13,901 nt of DNA from Methanomassiliicoccaceae archaeon (lineage in GTDB: Archaea > Thermoplasmatota > Thermoplasmata > Methanomassiliicoccales > Methanomethylophilaceae). A program made the translations under genes and the position numbers. The notes beneath the pieces are model-generated. The model searched no databases. It saw only the letters and a program-made list of their open reading frames with translations, and was not told the DNA's origin. Each line of letters opens with the position of its first letter. Within the stretch, counting starts at the first letter, position 1. The stretch spans positions 1 through 13,901 of the forward strand of contig WRNL01000031.1 in NCBI GenBank assembly GCA_009776625.1, written 5' to 3'. This document shows positions 8,374 through 13,901 of the stretch, piece after piece.

Positions 8374-9380
8374 GAGTCAAGCTCCTCCGTGTTCAGGGTG
8401 GACTCCTGGAACGGGTTCCTCCTCATGCGGTGCGGCATCACGAGCCTGGACACGTGCACCACGTCCGACGGGGTGACGGCGGCCCTCTTGTTCATTGCGG
8501 CGTAGGCTATGGCCGCCTTTATCAGGGTGAGGTCGGCGCGGTGGCCGTCGACCCCCAGGTGCAGCGGTATCTTCACCGCCGCCCGGATGACGTCCGCCCC
8601 AGGCTCTATCCCCGCGACCATGGCGCGGGCGTCGGTGATGACGTCCCTGAGCCTCTGCTGCTCTTTGGAGTAGTCCTCCCTGAAGCCCTCGGGGTCCTTC
8701 TCGAACTCCATCCGCCTCTGTATGATCTCCATCCTCCGGGTCTCGTCGTGCTCCGAGCCGACATCGACCAGCAGCCCGAACCTGTCGAGCAGCTGGGGCC
8801 TGAGGTCCCCCTCCTCGGGGTTCATGGTCCCCACGAGTATGAACTTCGACGGGTGGGCGTAGGATATGCCCTCCCTCTCGATGTAGTTGACGCCCATGGC
8901 GGCGGCGTCCAGGAGGAGGTCGACGATATGGTCGTCCAGCAGGTTGATCTCGTCCACGTATAGTATGTTGCCGTTCGCCTTCGCCAGGACACCGGGCTCG
9001 AACTTCTTCCTGCCGGTCTTGATCGCATGCTCTATGTCCAGGGTGCCCGCCACGCGGTCCTCGGTGGAGCTCAGCGGCAGCTCCACCACCCTCATGGGGG
9101 ACATGGACCCCGCCAGCTCGCCCTTCTCCCTCCTCTCCTGGCAGTCGGGGCAGAGGCCGCCCAGGTCCTCCAGGTCGCAGCCGCATGCGCATCCGGTGGC
9201 GACGTTCCTCTCCGGCAGGAGGTCGGCGAGCGCCCTCACGGCCGTCGATTTCGCCGTCCCCTTCTCCCCCCGTATCAGGACGCCGCCTATCAGGGGGTAG
9301 ATGGTGTTCAGGACCAACGCCTCTTTCATATTCTCCTGGCCGACAATGGCCGTGAACGGGTAGACTGATCTCTTCCTCAT
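8343..9380 (-). CDS. chlI: ChlI/BchI-like AAA+ ATPase subunit of metal chelatase
   Basis: This 345-aa protein is the ATPase motor of the three-subunit chelatase and the first gene of the chlI-chlD-cobN operon. It starts with the typical YPFTAIVGQE. It has Walker A GEKGTAKST (38-46), Walker B ILYVDEINLL (139-148), the ChlI insertion ending at YIEREGISYAHPSKFILVG, sensor 1 in GTMNPEEGDLRPQLLDRFGL, and a sensor-2-like GHRADL (R281). A Cys cluster C64, C66, C68, C77, C80 lies in the insertion after Walker A. Archaeal ChlI/BchI-type proteins often have Cys pairs there; this spacing could bind zinc or an Fe-S cluster (inference). The ATG at 9380 follows a short leader with GAGG and a TATA box inside a perfect palindrome. 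The end overlaps chlD by 31 bp. It could equally be called BchI-like or the ATPase of a cobaltochelatase. Confidence 0.92.
   Translation of the reverse strand: MRKRSVYPFTAIVGQENMKEALVLNTIYPLIGGVLIRGEKGTAKSTAVRALADLLPERNVATGCACGCDLEDLGGLCPDCQERREKGELAGSMSPMRVVELPLSSTEDRVAGTLDIEHAIKTGRKKFEPGVLAKANGNILYVDEINLLDDHIVDLLLDAAAMGVNYIEREGISYAHPSKFILVGTMNPEEGDLRPQLLDRFGLLVDVGSEHDETRRMEIIQRRMEFEKDPEGFREDYSKEQQRLRDVITDARAMVAGIEPGADVIRAAVKIPLHLGVDGHRADLTLIKAAIAYAAMNKRAAVTPSDVVHVSRLVMPHRMRRNPFQESTLNTEELDSWLQAAFGTS
8382..8388 (-). promoter_or_regulatory. Ribosome binding site of the chlD-like gene
   Basis: GGAGGAG on the minus strand lies 8 nt before the ATG at 8373, inside the 3' end of chlI. It supports this start and the 31-bp gene overlap. 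Confidence 0.7.
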
Positions 9381-9404
9381 TGCCTCACGAGGTACGCTAT
9401 GCAG

Positions 9405-9425
9405 AGTTGGAATATAAATCCAACT
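9405..9425 (-). promoter_or_regulatory. chlI promoter: TATA box enclosed in a perfect palindrome (operator site 1)
   Basis: AGTTGGA (9405-9411) and TCCAACT (9419-9425) are perfect inverted repeats around the 7-bp spacer ATATAAA (9412-9418). Read on the minus strand the spacer is TTTATAT, a good archaeal TATA box. Its centre, near 9415, predicts a transcript start near 9389, about 9 nt before the chlI ATG. A protein bound to the palindrome would compete with TBP, so repression is the simplest model. The core TTGGA-N7-TCCAA recurs at 10073-10089 and 10410-10426. Confidence 0.8.
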
Positions 9426-9447
9426 GTCGTACCGCCGGGGCGGCCCG

Positions 9448-9975
9448 TCACAGATCCCCGTACAGGCCCTCCGACTTCGCCGCCTCGACTATCTTTTCGA
9501 CGAAGCCGCTTTTCCCGGTAACGTAGCCGTCGACGTCGTATGGGAACCGGATCGCAAGGTACGACTTCAGGATCCCGTACGTTTCTGCGTCCTCGGGGTG
9601 CGCCCTCATGTAGTCACGGAACGCTATTTGCCTCCGCAGCTCCTCGCCGTCCTTGGGGCAGACGTGTACAAGGCAATCCATGAACGCGTCGCCCTTCTCC
9701 TTCCTGAACGTCTCCCTCCCTTCGACCCCCCCGTTGCCCTCGTGCACGTAGCCGAGGGCGCCCAGCCGCTTTGAGAGGGCGGCGAACCCGTCGCACGATT
9801 CTATCACGACGTTTACGTCTATGACGGGCTTCGAGGGCAAGCCGGGGACCGACGTGCTCCCGACATGTATAATGTCCACTATCAGGTCGTCTATCTGGGG
9901 GTAGAGCACACCCCTGATCTTCTTGAACTCTTCCGGCCATGCCTCATCGTATTTCTCGACTGTTATCGCCCGCAT
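9448..9975 (-). CDS. GrpB family protein (nucleotidyltransferase-like fold)
   Basis: This 175-aa protein belongs to the GrpB/UPF0157 family, which has a nucleotidyltransferase-like fold and mostly unknown substrates. The start region VEKYDEAWPEEF, the signature GSTSVPGLPSKPVIDV (39-54), and the C-terminal YxxxK-type segment with GYVTGKSGFVEKIVE all match the family. The ATG at 9975 is chosen because the family usually begins just before the Y-D-x-x-W-P motif and because AGGGG (9984-9988) lies 8 nt upstream. A GTG at 10068 in the same frame would add 31 residues and would suit a leaderless transcript from the promoter at 10091-10098. That extension looks non-conserved. Its stop lies 23 bp from operator site 1 of chlI, on the same strand. 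The role here is unknown; the shared operator suggests co-regulation with the chelatase. Confidence 0.8.
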   Translation of the reverse strand: MRAITVEKYDEAWPEEFKKIRGVLYPQIDDLIVDIIHVGSTSVPGLPSKPVIDVNVVIESCDGFAALSKRLGALGYVHEGNGGVEGRETFRKEKGDAFMDCLVHVCPKDGEELRRQIAFRDYMRAHPEDAETYGILKSYLAIRFPYDVDGYVTGKSGFVEKIVEAAKSEGLYGDL

Positions 9976-9998
9976 CAGCGTAACCCCTGTGGCGTGAA

Positions 9999-10021
9999 GG
10001 GCCGGCCCCGCCGGGCGGCCC
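9999..10021 (-). other. GC-rich inverted repeat in the predicted GrpB leader
   Basis: GGGCCG (9999-10004) and CGGCCC (10016-10021) are perfect inverted repeats around an 11-bp spacer. If transcription starts near 10069, the hairpin would lie in the 5' leader 10 nt before the AGGGG ribosome site. A structural or regulatory role is possible, but in such GC-rich DNA a 6-bp stem can arise by chance. Confidence 0.3.
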
Positions 10022-10072
10022 ATCCGAAGGAAGCATGCTCCCCGGAGTGCCTGGCATCGCCACCCCACGATG

Positions 10073-10098
10073 ATGGATTATACATCCAACCATATTAA
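10073..10098 (-). promoter_or_regulatory. GrpB-gene promoter with operator site 2
   Basis: The palindrome TGGAT-TATAC-ATCCA (10074-10088) gives, on the minus strand, TTGGATGTATAATCCAT (10089-10073). This differs from site 3 at two of 17 positions. A TATA-like TTAATATG (10098-10091, minus strand) is immediately upstream and predicts a start near 10069, so the operator fills the space between TATA box and transcription start. The same geometry is seen at site 3. Confidence 0.7.
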
Positions 10099-10401
10099 GC
10101 TTTGCGATGGTCGCCCCAAATCCACCCCCCGCCCCCACCCCTTCTCAGTATCTCGTCGGATTCTCAGAAAGCTTTGAGGTTGCACCCCCAGAGGCTCGCC
10201 ACGGGGGGCGACGACATCCGCCTAAAGAGGGATGAGAACGGGGTCGTCACCATGGGCATCAGGCAGTTCCTTTCGGACGAGGGCAGCATAGACCCCCGAG
10301 GGGGAGCTAAGGGGCGTGCCGACAGGCGCCGGAGCGGTCGGCTTGATCGCGGGCAGGCTTGCATGGGAACCGCGTACCGCATTCCTGCGAGCCGTTAGTG
10401 A
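10099..10401. other. Spacer between divergent promoters
   Basis: About 300 bp separate the leftward GrpB promoter from the rightward isochorismatase promoter. The left part (about 10114-10141) is a C-rich tract. The remainder has an open frame that I do not accept as an intact gene; a possible coding remnant there is listed separately. I see no tRNA, repeat array or insertion sequence. Confidence 0.5.
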
Positions 10402-10408
10402 TTTATTC
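10174..10408 (+). pseudogene. Possible frameshifted coding remnant, unidentified
   Basis: From 10174 one frame reads protein-like sequence (LRLHPQRLATGGDDIRLK, then VVTMGIRQFLSDEGSIDP) to about 10299. From about 10298 a different frame continues with GVPTGAGAVGLIAGRLAW and AFLRAVSDLFFG. Neither part has a convincing start or family motif. A decayed gene with one frameshift would explain both; so would chance in GC-rich DNA. I do not recognise the family. Confidence 0.2.
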
Positions 10409-10427
10409 TTTGGATGTATCATCCAAA
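10402..10427 (+). promoter_or_regulatory. Isochorismatase-gene promoter with operator site 3
   Basis: TTTGGAT (10409-10415) and ATCCAAA (10421-10427) are perfect inverted repeats around GTATC. A TATA-like TTTATT (10402-10407) lies directly upstream, about 25 nt from the ATG at 10429, which fits a leaderless or near-leaderless transcript. The operator would sit between TBP and the start site. The core TTGGA-N7-TCCAA is shared with sites 1 and 2. Confidence 0.75.
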
Positions 10428-10428
10428 T

Positions 10429-11016
10429 ATGTCTGAGTCCATGCCTGCGAAAAAGGACAGGAGGATAGCCCTTGTCGTGGTGGACGTCCAAAGGAAATTC
10501 ACCGGAGGAGCGGTGCCGGAAACGGGGAATAGAGATATCATTGAAACCATCAACAGAGCGGCTTCGATGTTCCGCAGCGACGGCAGAACGGTGATATTCA
10601 TCCTTTACGACGGCCCCTGCCACGACTGCATGTACGACAAGGAAGACGGCGACGAATACCTTCATGGGATTGTATCGGATCCGAACGACATAATAGTCCG
10701 TAAGAAGCATATGAACTCATTCCGAAACACCGATCTGGCCGATGTCGTGAGGGAATGCGGCTGCGACAGCGTGCTCCTCGCGGGCATGTTGACCCAATGC
10801 TGTGTGCTGGGAACTTACTATGGGGCGTTCGATCACGATCTGAGCCCATACCTGCTCGCGGGCGGGACGATATCAACCGATGAGAGGTACAACGAGGCCG
10901 CTTCCGTGCTGTGCGAGACGTTCACGCTTGAAGAGGTCGGAGAGAACCTCCGCACTACGAAGATGCCGAAACCCGCAAGGGCGTGCCGTGCTGGCCGGGC
11001 GGAGCCAGCGGGCTGA
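10429..11016 (+). CDS. Isochorismatase-family cysteine hydrolase
   Basis: This 195-aa protein belongs to the isochorismatase/nicotinamidase superfamily, which hydrolyses C-N or vinyl-ether bonds using an Asp-Lys-Cys triad. Candidate residues are D19 in ALVVVDVQ, K93 in RKKHMNSF, and C125 in LLAGMLTQCCVLGT; this Cys directly precedes V, as in the family. The end (after about residue 176) is a basic, Ala-rich tail that is probably not part of the fold. The ATG at 10429 is preferred. The in-frame ATG at 10414 lies inside the operator palindrome and upstream of the predicted transcript start, while the ATG at 10441 is possible and leaves the catalytic core intact. The substrate cannot be told: nicotinamidase, isochorismatase and ureide or other amide hydrolases share this fold. 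It is divergent from the GrpB gene, with the same operator. Confidence 0.83.
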   Translation: MSESMPAKKDRRIALVVVDVQRKFTGGAVPETGNRDIIETINRAASMFRSDGRTVIFILYDGPCHDCMYDKEDGDEYLHGIVSDPNDIIVRKKHMNSFRNTDLADVVRECGCDSVLLAGMLTQCCVLGTYYGAFDHDLSPYLLAGGTISTDERYNEAASVLCETFTLEEVGENLRTTKMPKPARACRAGRAEPAG

Positions 11017-11204
11017 CGGCTGTCGGAAGAAAGGGGCGTCGCCGTCCCGCGCCGCCCTGGCGTTGCGGCATCGTATAAGGGCGAGGCGGCCACGGGGACG
11101 ATTATGTCGAGGGCGCTGAGGGGCATGATGATCAGGCGCTGGTATAGCTTGTCTTAGTGGCCGTGGCCGTGGTGATGATCTACGCATAGGCGCGGTGAGG
11201 ATAC
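11017..11204. other. Intergenic region between convergent genes
   Basis: These 188 bp separate the ends of the isochorismatase gene and cobN copy 2. I see no T-rich terminator and no supported gene. The notable content is a GTGGCC-rich stretch (about 11157-11174) that, read on the minus strand in frame with cobN copy 2 after its stop, encodes a His-rich tail. Confidence 0.6.
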
Positions 11205-13901
11205 TCAGCTGCTCTTCTTCGCATTGACCTCTTCGAGGACGGCCTCCGTTTCAAGGTACATGTCCTTGAGCCTCTGCTCCATCTCGGGGGAGGTCTCCCA
11301 CAGGCCGCGGGCTATCGCCTCCAGCAGGTCCTCCAGTATCATCCTGAGCGACAGGGGGTTGCTCTCCTCGATCCATCTGCGGTTCTCCTCGTCGAAGAGG
11401 AAGTGCTCCGCCAGCGACTCGTACATCCAGTCCTCCACCACGTCGGAGGTGGCATCCCACCCATAGGCGTGGTTTATGTTGACCGCTATGAGGTTCGCGC
11501 CCACGAATCCGTGGTCTTTCAGCCCCTCCACCCACTTCGGGTTGAGCAGCCTGGACCTCATCATGTAGGCTATCTCCCCCTCGAGGTCCCTCATCTTCAG
11601 GCGGTCGGGGTCGGAGCTGTCGCCGATTATGTTCATCGGCTTTTTCAGGCCGCTGCTGCGCACGACCGCGTTTATGCCGCCGAAATACGCGTAGCCGTCG
11701 TCTGTATCGATGAGATCGATCTCGCGGTCGGGCTGGTTCTTGACCGCCACGTCCAGCTGGTTCAGCCTGTGCCTGAACAGCTCCGGCTTCGTCTCACCCC
11801 TCCACTTCCTGCCGTAGGCGCTGCACCCGCAGGTGATGTACATCTGCGCCAGGTCGTCGATGCTCTCCCACTTCCTCGACTCGATCAGGATGTTCACCCC
11901 GGCGCCGTGCGTGCCCGGGGGCTCGCCGAACACGCGGATCAGGGCGTTGCCCCTGGCGTCGTCCGGGGCCATGCCGTCCCTGATCATCTGGGCTATGTCC
12001 TTCTGGAGATGCTTCTTTATGAAGTTCTTCTCCTCGTCCTCATCGAGGTCCGCCACCATCTCCACCGCCTCGTCTATGAGCTGGAACAGGTTGGGGAAGG
12101 TGTCGCGCATGAGGCTGCTTATCCTGACGGTGACGTCTATCCTCGGCCGCCCGAGCTCCTCGTGGGGCATCACCTCCAGCCCTACGATCTTCCCCCCGGT
12201 GGAGCCCCACACGGGCCGGACGCCCATGAGGTACAGGACATAGGCGATGTCGTCGCCTCCGGTCTTCATGGTGTCGATGGACCATATGACGATCCCTATG
12301 CTCTCGGGGTATGCGCCCTCCTCCCCTATGTACCTCTCTATCATCTGGTCGGCCATCTTCGCCCCCGCCTTCCAGCTCGTCTGGGTGGGGACGGTCTCAG
12401 GATCAAGGGAGTAGTAGTTCTTGCCGGTCGGGAGCAGGTGCGCCCCGCCCCTCGTAGGGGCGCCCGACGGGCCGGGGGGGACGTACCCCCCGCCTGTGCC
12501 GTTCAGGCCGTTGGAGAGCTCGTCCGTCATCCCCAGTATGCTCGGGTGGACGGTGTCGCAGATGAACTCCGTCACCCGGAGCAGGTTCCCGTTGCCATCG
12601 GGGCAGAGGTCTTTAACGAGACTCAGGCATTCTTTGGGTGAATAGTTGTGTTCCTGCATGGCAAATAGCAGTTCCTGGGTCTTATCGTCGATCCTGTTCA
12701 CGATGGCGCCGTTGACCTCGCCGGTCACGGCGTTGATCGATGAGTAGTTGTCCATCAGGAAGTCCAAGTCGAAGCCCATGCTCTCCCCCACGGAGATCCT
12801 CAGGGACGGCATGCTCCCGTTCCTGAGCCTGGTGAGGCAGTACACCATCTCCTGCATGTGGCGCCCCTCCGGCACCTTCCCGAGTATGTGCAGGCCGTCC
12901 GTTATGAGGCCGTCCTTGAGGTCTGACACGTAGTCGTATATGGTCTCGATCCTGTCCATAACCTCCTCTATGGGCGCGCCCTCCTCTATCTTCAGCTCCT
13001 TCCACATGGTCAGCTCCCGGATCAGCTCGTACACCTTCTCGGCGATGCCGGGGAGCTTCCCCTCCTGGAAGGTGCTCCTGCAGAACAGGTAGTCGTGTAT
13101 GTGCGCCTCCAGCTCCATCAGCTCGTCGTAGGTGCCGGCGCGCGTCATGGACGGCATCATGTGGTCGATGAGGACGGCGTTCTTGCGCCGCTTCGCCACT
13201 ATCCCCTCGGAGGGGTCGTCGATCACGTACACGTAGAGGTGCGGCATGTGCTGCATCATTATGTCGGGGAAGCACTCCTCCGACAGGCCGTTGCCCTTGC
13301 CGGGCAGCCACTCGCATGACCCGTGGGTCCCCACGTGGATGTGGAGGTCCGTCCCGAACTCCTGCGCTATCCACTTGTAATACGCGAGGTACTGGTGGGG
13401 CATGACGATGTGGGGGTCGTGTATGAGCTCCTCGGCCTTGTCGTGCTTGCCCCGGATCGGCTCCATCCCAAGGTATACGTTCCCGTTCACCACGCCAGGT
13501 ATTATGAACCTGCCCTTATGGGTCATTATATGGCCCGGAGGGTCGCCCCAGTTGCGGCACATCCTCTCCCGAGGGACCTCGTGCAGGGCATCCAGCCACT
13601 TCCTGTACTTCCCGTTGTCCAGGAGCTCGACCGCCTGCTCCTCTATGTCCTGATCGTTCTTCCACTCGAGGTCGTTGGTGAGGGAGGCGGTCATCTCGTC
13701 GATTATCTCCTGGCCGCTCTGGGGGACGCGGTCTATGGTGTACCCGGCGTCGGCCATCGTCTCCAGCATGTTCCTGATGCTCTCGAAGGAGTCCAGCCCG
13801 CCCGCGCTCCCGAGCCCGGAGCCGCTCCCGTTGACGAGGATAGAGACCTTCCTGTCCTTGACGGGGACCATGCCAACCCGTGCCCACATGACCGCCAGGC
13901 C
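11205..13901 (-). CDS. cobN: CobN/ChlH-like large chelatase subunit (copy 2, N-terminus outside window)
   Basis: The frame is open to the right edge. The first visible residues (GLAVMWARVG) align with residues 364-373 of copy 1, so about 363 residues are missing and the full protein should be about 1260 aa. Shared landmarks are GDPPGHIMTHKGRFIIPGV, HVGTHGSCEWLPGKGNG, SMTRAGTYDELMEL, GGYVPPGPSGAPTRG, and GDSSDPDRLKMR with SRLLNPKWVEGLKDHG near the C-terminus. In the 43-residue stretch beginning at GDSSD the two copies match at 32 positions by eye. It is probably an alternative large subunit using the same ChlI/ChlD pair, since no second ATPase pair is visible here; metal or substrate may differ. 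It ends in TGA, followed in frame by a short His-rich stretch. The start and promoter are outside the window. Confidence 0.9.
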   Translation of the reverse strand, partial: GLAVMWARVGMVPVKDRKVSILVNGSGSGLGSAGGLDSFESIRNMLETMADAGYTIDRVPQSGQEIIDEMTASLTNDLEWKNDQDIEEQAVELLDNGKYRKWLDALHEVPRERMCRNWGDPPGHIMTHKGRFIIPGVVNGNVYLGMEPIRGKHDKAEELIHDPHIVMPHQYLAYYKWIAQEFGTDLHIHVGTHGSCEWLPGKGNGLSEECFPDIMMQHMPHLYVYVIDDPSEGIVAKRRKNAVLIDHMMPSMTRAGTYDELMELEAHIHDYLFCRSTFQEGKLPGIAEKVYELIRELTMWKELKIEEGAPIEEVMDRIETIYDYVSDLKDGLITDGLHILGKVPEGRHMQEMVYCLTRLRNGSMPSLRISVGESMGFDLDFLMDNYSSINAVTGEVNGAIVNRIDDKTQELLFAMQEHNYSPKECLSLVKDLCPDGNGNLLRVTEFICDTVHPSILGMTDELSNGLNGTGGGYVPPGPSGAPTRGGAHLLPTGKNYYSLDPETVPTQTSWKAGAKMADQMIERYIGEEGAYPESIGIVIWSIDTMKTGGDDIAYVLYLMGVRPVWGSTGGKIVGLEVMPHEELGRPRIDVTVRISSLMRDTFPNLFQLIDEAVEMVADLDEDEEKNFIKKHLQKDIAQMIRDGMAPDDARGNALIRVFGEPPGTHGAGVNILIESRKWESIDDLAQMYITCGCSAYGRKWRGETKPELFRHRLNQLDVAVKNQPDREIDLIDTDDGYAYFGGINAVVRSSGLKKPMNIIGDSSDPDRLKMRDLEGEIAYMMRSRLLNPKWVEGLKDHGFVGANLIAVNINHAYGWDATSDVVEDWMYESLAEHFLFDEENRRWIEESNPLSLRMILEDLLEAIARGLWETSPEMEQRLKDMYLETEAVLEEVNAKKSS

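Noticed and set aside
10102..10398. 98-codon plus-strand open frame between the divergent promoters
   Set aside because: The first 20 codons are a C-rich tract giving a Pro run, there is no ribosome site, and the protein-like section is only internal. Kept only as a possible remnant.
11104..11189. Short plus-strand peptides, one hydrophobic (VAVAVVMIYA), after the isochorismatase gene
   Set aside because: Too short, interrupted by stops and without a ribosome site; the hydrophobic run is a by-product of the GTGGCC repeat.

Overview
The window looks like a high-GC archaeal chromosome, most likely a methanogen of the Thermoplasmatota (Methanomassiliicoccales-like). That placement is inference. 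It rests on heavy use of AGG (Arg) and ATA (Ile) codons in a GC-rich background, archaeal-style TATA boxes about 25 nt before starts, strong GGAGG-type ribosome sites inside operons, and archaeal-type CobN/ChlI/ChlD chelatase genes. Every complete gene ends in TGA.

Layout, left to right. (1) Positions 1-2648, + strand: two translationally coupled nitrogenase-like subunits, NifD/BchN-like then NifK/BchB-like. The first is open at the left edge. No NifH/BchL-like ATPase is visible; it would have to lie to the left or elsewhere. (2) Positions 9380-2700, - strand, convergent with the first block: a tight operon of a ChlI-like AAA+ subunit, a ChlD-like AAA/von Willebrand A subunit and a full CobN/ChlH-like large subunit, together a complete three-component metal chelatase. 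(3) Positions 9448-11204: a small accessory segment with a GrpB-family gene (-) and an isochorismatase-family hydrolase (+), transcribed divergently from a roughly 300-bp spacer that may hold a degraded coding remnant. (4) Positions 11205-13901, - strand: a second CobN-like subunit, cut off by the right edge.

How the parts may work together. A three-subunit chelatase next to a heteromeric nitrogenase-like reductase repeats the gene logic of (bacterio)chlorophyll synthesis, where BchHID inserts metal and BchLNB or BchXYZ reduces the ring. This archaeal arrangement could build or modify an uncharacterised tetrapyrrole, or serve cobalt or nickel chelation for corrinoid or F430. The nitrogenase-like pair does not look like nitrogenase itself or like the single-subunit F430 enzyme CfbD.

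The strongest unannotated signal is regulatory. Three near-identical palindromes, TTGGA-N7-TCCAA, overlap or adjoin the predicted promoters of the chelatase operon (9405-9425), the GrpB-like gene (10073-10089) and the isochorismatase gene (10409-10427). They imply one regulator tying the two small enzymes to the chelatase.
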